A DNA stretch of 14,964 bases from Noviherbaspirillum sp. (GCA_028292785.1 JAQGLQ010000462.1:1-14964); one strand, 5' to 3'. Shown: positions 1 through 7,191, numbered from the stretch's first letter. Notes: generated by a model from the sequence alone, not told the origin. Numbers and translations are program-made.

Positions 1-1
1 G

Positions 2-154
2 TCGCGGCCGCTGTCGATCCTGCTGCTGGAATACAGCGTCACCGGCGAGCTGGAGCGGGCCGCGGCGCTGGGCCTTCTGATCACCGGCATCATCTGCACG
101 ATCATGCTGCTGGGGCGATTGTGCGGCCTGCACATGAACCAGCCCCAGCGATAA
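2..154 (+). CDS. ABC transporter permease, C-terminal fragment
   Basis: Only the last 50 codons are present; the gene starts before the window and ends at TAA 152-154. The visible peptide has the end of a binding-protein-dependent permease: a cytoplasmic-type stretch (EYSVTGELERAAALG) followed by a hydrophobic membrane helix (LLITGIICTIMLLG) and a short polar tail. This arrangement is common at the end of iron(III)/2-aminoethylphosphonate-type permeases. The gene for a solute-binding protein starts 20 bp downstream on the same strand, so the two probably belong to one ABC importer operon. The family call rests on a short fragment plus its neighbour. The substrate cannot be read from it. Confidence 0.6.
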   Translation, partial: SRPLSILLLEYSVTGELERAAALGLLITGIICTIMLLGRLCGLHMNQPQR

Positions 155-174
155 ACACCATCAAGGAGACGCGT

Positions 175-1275
175 GTGAACAAAATTACCCTCGTGCTGAT
201 GTCAGCGCTGCTGACGTTCCTGGCGTCGGCCAGCGAGGCGCAAAACCCGAATGCGCAGAAACAATGGGAAGAAACCATCGCGGCCGCCAAGAAAGAGGGC
301 AAGGTGGTGGTCACCGGGCCGCCCGACCCGCAGGTGCGGCAGATGGTGCCGGCCGCGTTCAAGGCGCGTTACGGCATCAACGTCGAATACCTCGGCATCC
401 GCACCAGCGATATCGCCTCCCGGCTGCGCTCGGAGCGTAGCGCCGGCATGTACACCATCGATGTCGTGCTCGGCGGCATTCAGACCATGGCGACCGGCTT
501 CTATCGCGAGAAGACGCTCGAGCCGCTCAAGCCGCTGCTCATCATGCCCGAGGTGGTCGATGCCTCGAAATGGAAGGCCGGCAAGCTTCCCTTCGTGGAC
601 CCGGAGCAGCAGTACATCCTGCGCCTGTTCAGCAGCGTGACGCCGTCCTTTTACATCAATACCGACGTCGTCAAGCCCGGCGAGATAAGCAAGGCAAGCG
701 ATCTGCTCGACCCGAAATGGCGCGGCAAGATCTCGGCCGAGGATGCCACCCTGTCCGGCAGCGGCAGCGCCCAGGCGGCGCGCTATTACCTGCAGCTCGG
801 CGAGGACTTCGTGAAGAAGCTGTACATCGACCAGAAGCCCGTGATCAGCCGCGAGCGCCGCCAGCTGACCGACTGGCTGGTACGCGGTACTTATCCGATC
901 GCGCTGAACGCAGACGAGGACGAGGTGGAGCGGCTGCGCCAGGAAGGCATGCCGGTGGCCGCGGTGTATGCCCTGCCAGACCTGCCGGGCGGGACCAATA
1001 CCGGCGAAGGCCAGCTCGGGGTGTTCAAGAATGCGCCGAATCCCAATGCTGCCAAGCTGTTCGCCAACTGGATCGCGTCGAAGGAAGGACTCGAAACCTA
1101 TGCCCGCGCGCGCGGACGGTCGCCGACGCGCAACGATACCGCCGAGCGCAGCTTCCTGCCGGCGGCAAGCATTCCGCGCCCGGGCGAAACCTATTTCGAT
1201 ACTGCCGACTGGGAGCTGACGGTCACGAAGAAGGAAAAAATCCGCGCTCGCATGAAGGAGCTGCTCGGGCGCTGA
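175..1275 (+). CDS. ABC transporter extracellular solute-binding protein (iron(III)-type family)
   Basis: A 366-aa periplasmic binding protein. The start is GTG 175, chosen because AAGGAG lies at 163-168, six bases upstream, and because it gives a clean signal peptide: a basic N terminus, a hydrophobic core at residues 4-19 and a likely cut after SEA at residue 22. The mature part has the type-II periplasmic-binding fold signature of the AfuA/FbpA-like group, including AAKKEGKVVVTG near the N terminus, DLLDPKWRGKIS mid-protein and NPNAAKLFANWIASKEG near the C terminus. The family is named after iron carriers, but many members carry organic acids, and the catabolic neighbours here favour an aromatic or carboxylate ligand (inference). 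It directly follows a permease fragment and is 48 bp before the bicupin gene, so it probably shares their transcript. Confidence 0.85.
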   Translation: MNKITLVLMSALLTFLASASEAQNPNAQKQWEETIAAAKKEGKVVVTGPPDPQVRQMVPAAFKARYGINVEYLGIRTSDIASRLRSERSAGMYTIDVVLGGIQTMATGFYREKTLEPLKPLLIMPEVVDASKWKAGKLPFVDPEQQYILRLFSSVTPSFYINTDVVKPGEISKASDLLDPKWRGKISAEDATLSGSGSAQAARYYLQLGEDFVKKLYIDQKPVISRERRQLTDWLVRGTYPIALNADEDEVERLRQEGMPVAAVYALPDLPGGTNTGEGQLGVFKNAPNPNAAKLFANWIASKEGLETYARARGRSPTRNDTAERSFLPAASIPRPGETYFDTADWELTVTKKEKIRARMKELLGR

Positions 1276-1323
1276 TCGCGCCGGACCTGCGCATTGTTCC
1301 CATTTAACGTGAAAGACATCTCG

Positions 1324-2418
1324 ATGGACAACTCTGCCAAGCCGAACCTGATGCGCGAGCCTTACCTCGAGTGGGTGCGGGAAGAAGGGCTCCCCGTCTA
1401 TGAGGGCTTCGGGATCGACCTGTTCGCGGTCGAACCGAAACCGTGGGCGCGGCTCGACGCCAACGGCGCGGCCGTCCATCTCAAGGGGCGCGGCGACTTC
1501 GTCTCGATGTTCGTGATGGAGCTGGCACCGGGCACGGCGAGCGCGCCGCAGCGCCACCTGTACGAGGAAGTGGTGTACGTGCTGGCCGGTCGTGGCTGCA
1601 CCACTGTCGAAACGGCCGGCGGCGAGACCCACAGCTTCGAGTGGGAACGCGGCAGCATGTTCGCAATTCCGCTGAATGCGAAATACCGGCATTTCAATGT
1701 CAGCGGCAGCGAAAGCGCGCGCATGGTCAGCACCACCAATGCGCCGGCCGTGATGAACATGTTCCACAACACAGACTTCGTGTTCGACAATTGCTTCCAC
1801 TTCCAGGAACGCGTGGGCGACAAGAAATATTTCAACGGCGAAGGCCAGTTCATTCCGAGGCGCCCGGGCGTGCACATGTGGGAAACCAACTTCGTAGCCG
1901 ACCTCGCCCGCATCGAGCTGGAGGACCGTCCCGAGCGCGGCTCCGGGGCACGGATCCTGGGTTTCATTCTCGCCGACGGCACCATGCATGCGCACATCTC
2001 CGAAGTGCCGGTCGGCCGCTACAAGAAGGCCCATCGGCATGCCGCCGACTATCACGTGATGTGCGTGGACGGCCAGGGCTATACGCTGCTCTGGTACGAC
2101 GGCGACGAGGACTTCGTGCGCATCGACTGGAAGCACGGCATGGTGTTCGCGCCGCCGGACCAGATGTTCCATCAGCATTTCAATATCGGCGCCACGCCAG
2201 CCCGCTATCTCGCGACGGCGTTCGGCAGCACTCGTTATCCGTTCACCGCCAGCAAGCGCAGTTCGAAGCTCGGCCGGTTCTATACCAGCGTCAAGCTGGG
2301 CGGTGACCAGATCGAGTACGAGGATCAGTCCGAGCGCATCGCGCAGCTCTATGAAGAAAGCACGCGGAAAATGGGCGTCACCGTGACGATGCCTGAATTC
2401 AACGCTCCGCAAACATGA
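1324..2418 (+). CDS. Two-cupin (bicupin) domain protein, gentisate-dioxygenase-like layout
   Basis: A 364-aa protein with two cupin barrels and no signal peptide, hence cytoplasmic. Cupin 1 (about residues 60-140) keeps H78 in QRHLYEEVVYVLAGRG and H123 in AKYRHFN. Cupin 2 (about 210-300) has a fuller metal site, H237-R-H239 and H244 in KAHRHAADYH, plus H283/H285 in MFHQHFN. Length and arrangement resemble gentisate 1,2-dioxygenase-type bicupins, which cleave aromatic rings with Fe(II), but the richer metal site lies in the C-terminal barrel, so that activity is not assured. A decarboxylase or hydrolase role is also possible. ATG 1324 is used. In-frame TTG 1294 and GTG 1309 lie upstream, and none of the three has a strong ribosome site. 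It lies between the binding protein and the LigB-like gene, implying a catabolic role. Confidence 0.75.
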   Translation: MDNSAKPNLMREPYLEWVREEGLPVYEGFGIDLFAVEPKPWARLDANGAAVHLKGRGDFVSMFVMELAPGTASAPQRHLYEEVVYVLAGRGCTTVETAGGETHSFEWERGSMFAIPLNAKYRHFNVSGSESARMVSTTNAPAVMNMFHNTDFVFDNCFHFQERVGDKKYFNGEGQFIPRRPGVHMWETNFVADLARIELEDRPERGSGARILGFILADGTMHAHISEVPVGRYKKAHRHAADYHVMCVDGQGYTLLWYDGDEDFVRIDWKHGMVFAPPDQMFHQHFNIGATPARYLATAFGSTRYPFTASKRSSKLGRFYTSVKLGGDQIEYEDQSERIAQLYEESTRKMGVTVTMPEFNAPQT

Positions 2419-2474
2419 ATCGTCCGGAATATTTTTTGCGGAACGCAGGCCTTCCGCCAACCGACCCCTTCTGA
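2415..2474 (+). CDS. Possible 19-codon coupling ORF
   Basis: A tiny frame whose ATG overlaps the bicupin stop (ATGA at 2415-2418) and which ends two bases before the ATG of the LigB-like gene. It would encode MNRPEYFLRNAGLPPTDPF. No family is recognisable. Its only support is the exact fit between two genes, which could hand ribosomes on to a downstream start that lacks a clear Shine-Dalgarno sequence. It could easily be chance. Confidence 0.2.
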   Translation: MNRPEYFLRNAGLPPTDPF

Positions 2475-2476
2475 AC

Positions 2477-3539
2477 ATGAGCGACATTCTTGGACTCGGC
2501 ATTACCCACTATCCCGGCCTGACCCCGCGTTTCGCCAGGCCGGGCTCGCTGCGCCGGCTGCTGCAGGACCCCGGCCTTCCCGAACGGTATCGCACCCCCG
2601 ACGGCTGGCCGGAGACGATGAGAGCGGAATGGGGCGACGACGAGGGCCATACCTTCGCCGAGCGGCACCGGGAGGAAGTCAGGGCTGAAATGCTGAAGGT
2701 GCGCGCGGCCCTCGACGACTTCCGTCCGGATTTCATCGTGGTCTGGGGCGACGACCAGTATGAGAACTTCCGCGAAGACATCATCCCCGGCTTCGCCATC
2801 CTCGCGTACGACGCGGTGGACATGCAGCCGTGGTCGCGGCCGGGCGCGCCGCCGAATGTCTGGGGCGAGCCGGCGGACAAGACCTTTCATGTCCGCGGAC
2901 ACCGCGAAGGCGCGAAGTACCTGACGCGGCGCCTGATCGAGCAGGACTTCGACATGGCGTATTCCTACCGTCCGCTGCACCAGCCGCTCGGCCATGCGTT
3001 CGCCAATTCGGTGCTCTACCTCGACTGGGAAAGGCGCGGCTTCGATTACCCGATGGTGCCTTTCTCGGTCAATTGCTACGGTAAGCGCATCATCGCCACG
3101 CACGGTTACATGGAGAGCCTGGAGAACCCGGTCGCCGAAGCCGACTTCGATCCGCCTTCGCCGTCGCCGGCGCGCTGCTTCGACCTCGGGGCCGCCTGCG
3201 CGCGCGCTGATCGACAGCCCGTGGCGCGTCGCGCTGATCGCCTCGTCAAGCTGGTCGCATGCCTTCATGACGCAGAAGCATTCCTACCTGTACCCGGACA
3301 CGCCCGCCGACCTGAAGCTGTTCAAGGCGCTCCAGGCCGGCGACTACGCCGCATGGCGGGCGACCACGCTGGCGCAGGTGGAAGACGCCGGGCAGCAGGA
3401 AATGCTCAACTGGTTCTGCCTGATCGGCGCGATGGCCGAGCTTGGGCGCAAGGCGGACTCGTCGGTGTTCATCGAGTCCAACATCATGAACTCCAACAAG
3501 GTGATCGCGACTTTTCGCGCGTCATCAAACGACGCATGA
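2477..3539 (+). pseudogene. LigB-superfamily class III extradiol dioxygenase-like gene, interrupted by a one-base frameshift
   Basis: The first 240 codons (2477-3196) read as a LigB-type protein: H11 in GITHYPGL aligns with a metal His of LigB, and LGHAFANSVLYLDW and MVPFSVNCYG follow the family pattern. From about 3197 homology moves to the next frame, where RALIDSPWRVALIASSSW, SHAF (metal His) and QQEMLNWFCLIGAM (metal Glu) appear up to TGA 3537-3539. Removing one base in the 3197-3206 GC-alternating run restores a protein of about 353 aa. Uncorrected, translation runs on to a stop at 3548-3550 (357 aa) with an Arg/Ala-rich tail and no C-terminal metal ligands. The usual YNDH metal motif is GDDQ (91-94) here. 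The cause is either a real mutation or a sequencing/assembly slip. ATG 2477 has no clear ribosome site. Confidence 0.8.
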
Positions 3540-3546
3540 GCGAACT

Positions 3547-4386
3547 ATGACCGCGCGACAGTGGAAGCTCGGGGCCCTCGGCGGCCCGCAAACATTCGGC
3601 GCCCAGGCAGCGAGGCTGATGCTGGGATGCTACCCGGAATTCGACAGGGAACTGGCGTATTACCCGACCTCCGATGAAGCGCTCGAAGCGCTGCTGCGCG
3701 GCGAAGTCACCGCATTCTGCGCGCCGGAGCAGATGTCCAAGACCGGGTTTCACGCCGGGATGCAGGCGCGCATGACGGCGCCGGGGTCGCCCTTGCATGT
3801 GCTGGCCGAGATCACCCATGCGTATCACTGCTCGCTGCTCGGCAAGCCTGGCGCGGATATCGCGCGGGTGCGCCGCGTGCTCGGGCATACCGGCTCGGTC
3901 ACCCAGAGCCGGCCGTGGCTCGAAGCCAACCTGCCGCACGCCGAAATCGACATCGTCGACACCAGCTCATTTGGCGCGGCGCGCTCCGTGCTGGACGGCG
4001 ACGGCTCGATCGCATCGGTGGGCACACCCGAGCTGGCGCGCGAATGCGGCCTGGTCGAGCTGGCGCAGGATATCGATGGCGCCAGCGTCGGCAGCTATTG
4101 GGCGCTGTCGCGCGACCGCTTGTTCAGCAGGACGCCGACCCGCCTCGTGGTGGCAGGGCGCATGAAAGACGATGGACAGCTGAGCCGGCTGATTTGCGCG
4201 ATGAGCGATGCGGGATATGCGTTGCAGACGGTCTCGTCGCGGCCCTCGGGAAAGGCGCTGTACGAGTACGACTATATGTTGCGGCTGCGCGGCGAGGGAA
4301 CGTTGGAAACGGTGGAAGCAGTTTTGGCGGGGCATGGATCGATGCGGCTTGCGGGGGCGTTCGAGGCGCGGAGCAGTCGCACTTGA
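3547..4386 (+). CDS. Degenerate prephenate dehydratase/ACT-domain homologue in a catabolic operon
   Basis: A 279-aa cytoplasmic protein matching the prephenate dehydratase layout along its length: KLGALGGPQTFGAQAAR for the family N terminus, EITHAYHCSLLG, a conserved mid region (RPWLEANLPHAEIDIVDTSS), IASVGTPELARECGL, then an ACT domain (about 197-275) with SSRP (230-233) in place of the phenylalanine-binding ESRP motif. The family's key active-site motifs are lost: PIENS/T reads APEQM, SHPQ reads GHTG, and the catalytic TRF segment reads as GSYWAL (182-187). Ordinary phenylalanine biosynthesis is therefore unlikely. It starts 7 bp after the LigB-like frame and ends the operon, suggesting a job in aromatic catabolism. 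The dehydratase fold is a periplasmic-binding-like fold, as in 4,5-dihydroxyphthalate decarboxylase, so a decarboxylase or eliminase role is conceivable (inference). Confidence 0.75.
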   Translation: MTARQWKLGALGGPQTFGAQAARLMLGCYPEFDRELAYYPTSDEALEALLRGEVTAFCAPEQMSKTGFHAGMQARMTAPGSPLHVLAEITHAYHCSLLGKPGADIARVRRVLGHTGSVTQSRPWLEANLPHAEIDIVDTSSFGAARSVLDGDGSIASVGTPELARECGLVELAQDIDGASVGSYWALSRDRLFSRTPTRLVVAGRMKDDGQLSRLICAMSDAGYALQTVSSRPSGKALYEYDYMLRLRGEGTLETVEAVLAGHGSMRLAGAFEARSSRT

Positions 4387-4388
4387 TG

Positions 4389-4420
4389 AAAAATTCCTTC
4401 CCCGTGTAAGGGAGAAGGAA
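4389..4420 (-). terminator. Rho-independent terminator of the minus-strand solute-binding protein gene
   Basis: On the minus strand an arm at 4420-4410 pairs with one at 4403-4394 (TTCCTT pairing with AAGGAA, then a C/G-rich part with one bulge) around a six-base loop, followed by TTTTT at 4393-4389. It lies about 60 bp past the minus-strand stop codon at 4482. The U-tract is on the minus-strand side. The stem is also only 7 bp past the stop of the convergent plus-strand gene, so it may slow that transcript as well. Confidence 0.7.
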
Positions 4421-4481
4421 CCTGTCGGAGCCTCCAGTATTTGCGAGATATGCAGCTTCGCGAAGACGGGTCTTCCCGGGA

Positions 4482-5558
4482 TCACTCCCTCCCGCGCTTG
4501 GTCACCGCCGCCTCATAATCCTTGAGCCATTTCTCGTTCATGTCCAGATAGCGCGCCGGATCGATCAGCTTGATCGGGACGTTCTTCCACGCGGTCTCGA
4601 TCTTCGTGCTGGTCGGCACCCGGCTGCGGTTGGCGAGTATCTGCTGTCCTTCCTCGCTCAGCATGTAATCGTAATACAGCATGGCGGCATGCGGATTGGG
4701 CGACCTCTTCAGCAATCCGATGGCGCGCAGCTGGCCGATCGCCGGCGGAATCACGAAGGACTCGATCGGCGCGCCTTTCTGTTTCATGGCGGGGGGCGAG
4801 AAGTCATAGACGGTCAGCGCCAGCGGCACTTCACCGGACGCCACCATGTTGGCCAGCAGCGTGTGGCCCTTGCGCACCGAAATGCCGTTGGTGCTGGTGA
4901 TTTCCTTGAATAGCTTCATCCCCTCGTCGTGCCCCAGTTCGTCGAGCACTGCGGCGAACCAGTGGTGATCGGCGCCCTCGATACCGAGGCGGCCTTTCCA
5001 TTTCGGCGCAAGCAGATCCCGATAGGTCTTCGGCAGCTCCTCCTTCTTGACCTTCTCCGTGTTGTACGCCTGGACAAAGATATCGATGCTGTTACCCACC
5101 CATTCCCCGTGCTTCGGAATGGCGGCGGGCATGATGTCCCTGTGGTGCGGCGACTTGACCGGCTGCAGCAGTTTTTCCCGGTGCAGCGCTTCCATTTCAG
5201 GCACGTTGTTGTCGACGATATCGGCTTCGAACCGCCCCGCTTTTGCCTCGGACACAACTTTCTGCAGCACGCCTTCCGAACCGGAGCGCCAGTTCTTGAT
5301 CTTGATTCCGTATTTCTTCGTGAAGGCTTCGAGGAACACTTCCTGGTCGATCGCGGTCATCGATCCGTACAGTACCAGTTCGCCTTCCTTCTTCGCGCCG
5401 GCGATCAGGCGCTGCATGCGGTCCGGGCCGTCGTCGAGCGCGACCTCCGCCACCGTGCGCCCGGCGGCCCGGGATTGCGCCGCCGCCGGAGCGAAGGCCT
5501 GAAAGGAAAGGCTCGCCAGCATCAGCATCAAGCCCGGCCGCAGCATTGATCGATTCAT
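4482..5558 (-). CDS. ABC transporter extracellular solute-binding protein, second iron(III)-type member
   Basis: A 358-aa periplasmic binding protein encoded opposite to its neighbours. ATG at 5558-5556 is preceded by AAGGAG six bases away and gives a signal peptide: MNRSMLR, a hydrophobic core at residues 8-26 and a likely cut after AAA at residue 27. Family features include AGAKKEGELVLYGS, TYRDLLAPKWKGRLGIEGAD in the middle, and SPNPHAAMLYYDYMLSEEGQ towards the C terminus. It is clearly different from the solute-binding protein at 175-1275, so it is not a recent duplicate. No permease or ATPase is next to it, so it appears to be a lone receptor that would need partners encoded elsewhere. 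Its upstream region has the same promoter block as the oxygenase operon and the porin, which suggests the same inducer. The ligand is unknown; an aromatic acid is inferred from context. Confidence 0.87.
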   Translation of the reverse strand: MNRSMLRPGLMLMLASLSFQAFAPAAAQSRAAGRTVAEVALDDGPDRMQRLIAGAKKEGELVLYGSMTAIDQEVFLEAFTKKYGIKIKNWRSGSEGVLQKVVSEAKAGRFEADIVDNNVPEMEALHREKLLQPVKSPHHRDIMPAAIPKHGEWVGNSIDIFVQAYNTEKVKKEELPKTYRDLLAPKWKGRLGIEGADHHWFAAVLDELGHDEGMKLFKEITSTNGISVRKGHTLLANMVASGEVPLALTVYDFSPPAMKQKGAPIESFVIPPAIGQLRAIGLLKRSPNPHAAMLYYDYMLSEEGQQILANRSRVPTSTKIETAWKNVPIKLIDPARYLDMNEKWLKDYEAAVTKRGRE

Positions 5559-5587
5559 GGGTTTCTCCTTGAATTGTCCATGGGACG

Positions 5588-5654
5588 ATTCTGGGATTCC
5601 GGCGGTGCCGCGAACAGTACTTTTTTCGGAAGAAGCTTGCGGAATTCTTATAGG
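5588..5654 (-). promoter_or_regulatory. Shared promoter/operator block, copy A (drives 4482-5558)
   Basis: Read on the minus strand, the block starts with CTATAAGAATTC (5653-5642), has an imperfect inverted repeat CCGAA-N10-TTCGC (5629-5610) and ends in a CCCAGAAT -10-like element (5588-5593). The order and spacing match copies B (5826-5892) and C (10908-10974). It lies about 95 bp to 30 bp before the ATG. The inverted repeat may be the binding site of an activator or repressor, overlapping the -35 position. Alternatively TATAAG itself is the -10. Confidence 0.6.
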
Positions 5655-5784
5655 CGCGCGCGCCGGTTGACCGGAATGGTCGGGGCGGAAAACATAGTGT
5701 TGCAAGGAAGGCCATCGGCAGCCGCTTGAAGGTCGTCCGCTGCATACCGTGAGAAAAAGTCTTGCCGAACAAGGCTTGCACCTT

Positions 5785-5824
5785 GAAACAGCCGGAAACA
5801 GCTGCAAACAGCCGCAAACAGCCG
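5785..5824 (+). repeat. Four tandem 10-bp repeats
   Basis: Four head-to-tail decamers: GAAACAGCCG, GAAACAGCTG, CAAACAGCCG and CAAACAGCCG. They end one base before the CTATAAG start of promoter block B. The period is close to one turn of B-DNA, so all copies face the same side of the helix. This could be a phased regulator-binding array or a slippage product. It lies in the 379-bp stretch between the divergent genes. Apart from these repeats and the two promoter blocks I see nothing else in that stretch. Confidence 0.7.
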
Positions 5825-5825
5825 G

Positions 5826-5892
5826 CTATAAGAATTCTGCATCCCTTCGCGCGAAAAAGAACTATTCCGCCATCGCGACGCAACCAGACAAT
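5826..5892 (+). promoter_or_regulatory. Shared promoter/operator block, copy B (drives the oxygenase operon)
   Basis: CTATAAGAATTC at 5826-5837, then the inverted repeat CGCGAA-N9-TTCCGC at 5850-5870, then GACAAT at 5887-5892 as a possible -10. The first 12 bases are identical to copy A on the opposite strand. The CAAT begins 63 bases after the block start, the same offset as in copy C. The coding start is 45 bp further on. Confidence 0.6.
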
Positions 5893-5937
5893 ACGCCTGC
5901 CACGATCCGCACCAGCTTATTGAAAGGGATGCGCGCA

Positions 5938-7191
5938 ATGACAACGAAAACAGAAAACGAAAGCATGGCACGGGTAGGGCCGGGAACGCCGGCGGGCGAA
6001 CTGCTGCGCCGCTATTGGCATCCGGTGGCGGCGGCCGGCGACCTGACTCCGGAGAAGCCGATCAAGCGGGTCACCATTCTCGGCGAAAAGCTGGTGGTGT
6101 TCCGCATGCCGGCGGCCGCGAATGAATCCCGGCCGCGCTATGGCCTCATGGCCGAACACTGCCCCCATCGCCTCGCTTCGCTTTTTTATGGAAGGGTGGA
6201 CCAGGAGGGCATCCGCTGCCCCTATCACGGCTGGAAGTTCAGCCTCTCGGGGCAATGCCTGCAGCAGCCGGCCGAGCCGCCGACCAGCACCTACAAGGAC
6301 AGGATCCGGCAGCCCTCCTATCCGGTGCAGCGCCTCGCCGGCCTGCTGTTCGCCTACATGGGGCCGGGCGAACCGCCGCAATTGCCGCGCTGGGACGTGC
6401 TCGGGCGCGAGGATGGCCGGCGCTGGGGCGTGGTCGAGTCGGTGATCGAGTGCAACTGGCTGCAGGCGATGGAAAATTCGGTCGACCCGGCGCACTTGTA
6501 CTGGCTGCACGGCAACCTCAGCGCACCCAATCTGCCGGTGGGAGAGGACCGCTTCAAGGCGCTCGGCGTCGAAACGACCTACGAGGAAAAGCATGAGTTC
6601 ATCCGCTTCGAATACGGCATCCAGAAGCAGCGCATCACCCCCGGCAAGAAGCCCGGCGACCCGCCGCAGACCGAGCAGCATCCATTGCTGTTTCCAACGG
6701 GGCTGCGGCTGATCCTGCCGCTGCGGTCGGTGGAGGCCAACGGCTACGCGGGCGCGGACAGCTTCACGGAGGAGGACCGCAAGCGCGGCTATCTGCACAA
6801 TCTCCAGCTGCGCGTGCCGATCGACGATACCCATACGCTGGTGTATCACGTCATGTTCCATCCGTCGGCCGCCATCGTCTCCGATCCGGATACGGAAGAA
6901 GTCGAATACGAATATTGCCGGCTCAAGAATGAAGACGGCGAGTACGACATGAACGTCGTCACCGCCCAGGATTCCCTCGCGTGGGAATCGCAGGGCGCGC
7001 TCACCGACCGCTCGCTCGAACATCTCGGCACCTCCGACCGCGGCGTCGTCATCCTGCGTCGCCTGCTGAAGGAGCAGATCGAGATCGTCGCCAAGGGCGG
7101 AGAACCCATGGGGATTATCCGCGGCCCCGCGCATAAGGTGATCGATATCGACATCTTTCATGAACCGTTCGGCCTGCGGCGGGGCGGCTGA
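5938..7191 (+). CDS. Rieske aromatic-ring dioxygenase, oxygenase alpha subunit (phthalate 4,5-dioxygenase-like)
   Basis: A 417-aa oxygenase. The Rieske [2Fe-2S] site is C75-P-H77 and C94-P-Y-H97 in EHCPHRLASLF and RCPYHGWKF. The catalytic domain has D183-P-A-H186 and H191 in NSVDPAHLYWLH, the mononuclear-iron motif with its bridging Asp. The opening RVGPGTPAGELLRRYWHP is typical of the phthalate 4,5-dioxygenase (Pht3/OphA2) group, which adds O2 to an aromatic acid to give a cis-dihydrodiol; demethylating members are also known. ATG 5938 is preferred because GAAAGGG ends nine bases upstream; in-frame ATG 5929 touches that site. No reductase or beta subunit is in the window, so electrons must come from a partner encoded elsewhere. 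It heads the operon with the dehydrogenase downstream, and promoter block B lies just upstream. Confidence 0.9.
   Translation: MTTKTENESMARVGPGTPAGELLRRYWHPVAAAGDLTPEKPIKRVTILGEKLVVFRMPAAANESRPRYGLMAEHCPHRLASLFYGRVDQEGIRCPYHGWKFSLSGQCLQQPAEPPTSTYKDRIRQPSYPVQRLAGLLFAYMGPGEPPQLPRWDVLGREDGRRWGVVESVIECNWLQAMENSVDPAHLYWLHGNLSAPNLPVGEDRFKALGVETTYEEKHEFIRFEYGIQKQRITPGKKPGDPPQTEQHPLLFPTGLRLILPLRSVEANGYAGADSFTEEDRKRGYLHNLQLRVPIDDTHTLVYHVMFHPSAAIVSDPDTEEVEYEYCRLKNEDGEYDMNVVTAQDSLAWESQGALTDRSLEHLGTSDRGVVILRRLLKEQIEIVAKGGEPMGIIRGPAHKVIDIDIFHEPFGLRRGG

Noticed and set aside
175..1275. Dedicated iron uptake from the solute-binding family name
   Set aside because: The family name alone does not show an iron ligand, and the genes around both receptors are catabolic, so I left the substrate open.
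2420..2452. A regulatory block copy in the bicupin/LigB-like gap, from GGAATATTTTTTGCGGAAC
   Set aside because: It has GGAA half-sites and an A/T run like the operator core, but the half-sites are in direct orientation and the flanking elements are missing.
202..2502. A 766-codon open frame on the minus strand across the solute-binding and bicupin genes
   Set aside because: It is antisense to two genes with clear family motifs and a signal peptide. Its product is His/Arg/Ala-rich with no recognisable domain, as expected for a shadow frame in GC-rich DNA.
5785..5824. CRISPR array
   Set aside because: Decamers are directly adjacent with no spacers and there are no cas genes; this is a simple tandem repeat.
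5749..5937. N-terminal extension of the Rieske protein from ATG 5749
   Set aside because: It would translate straight through the tandem repeats and promoter block B, gives non-family sequence, and lacks a ribosome site; ATG 5938 fits the family start.
5917..7161. Long minus-strand frame opposite the Rieske oxygenase
   Set aside because: Low-complexity composition, no domain, and fully antisense to an oxygenase with complete iron ligands.
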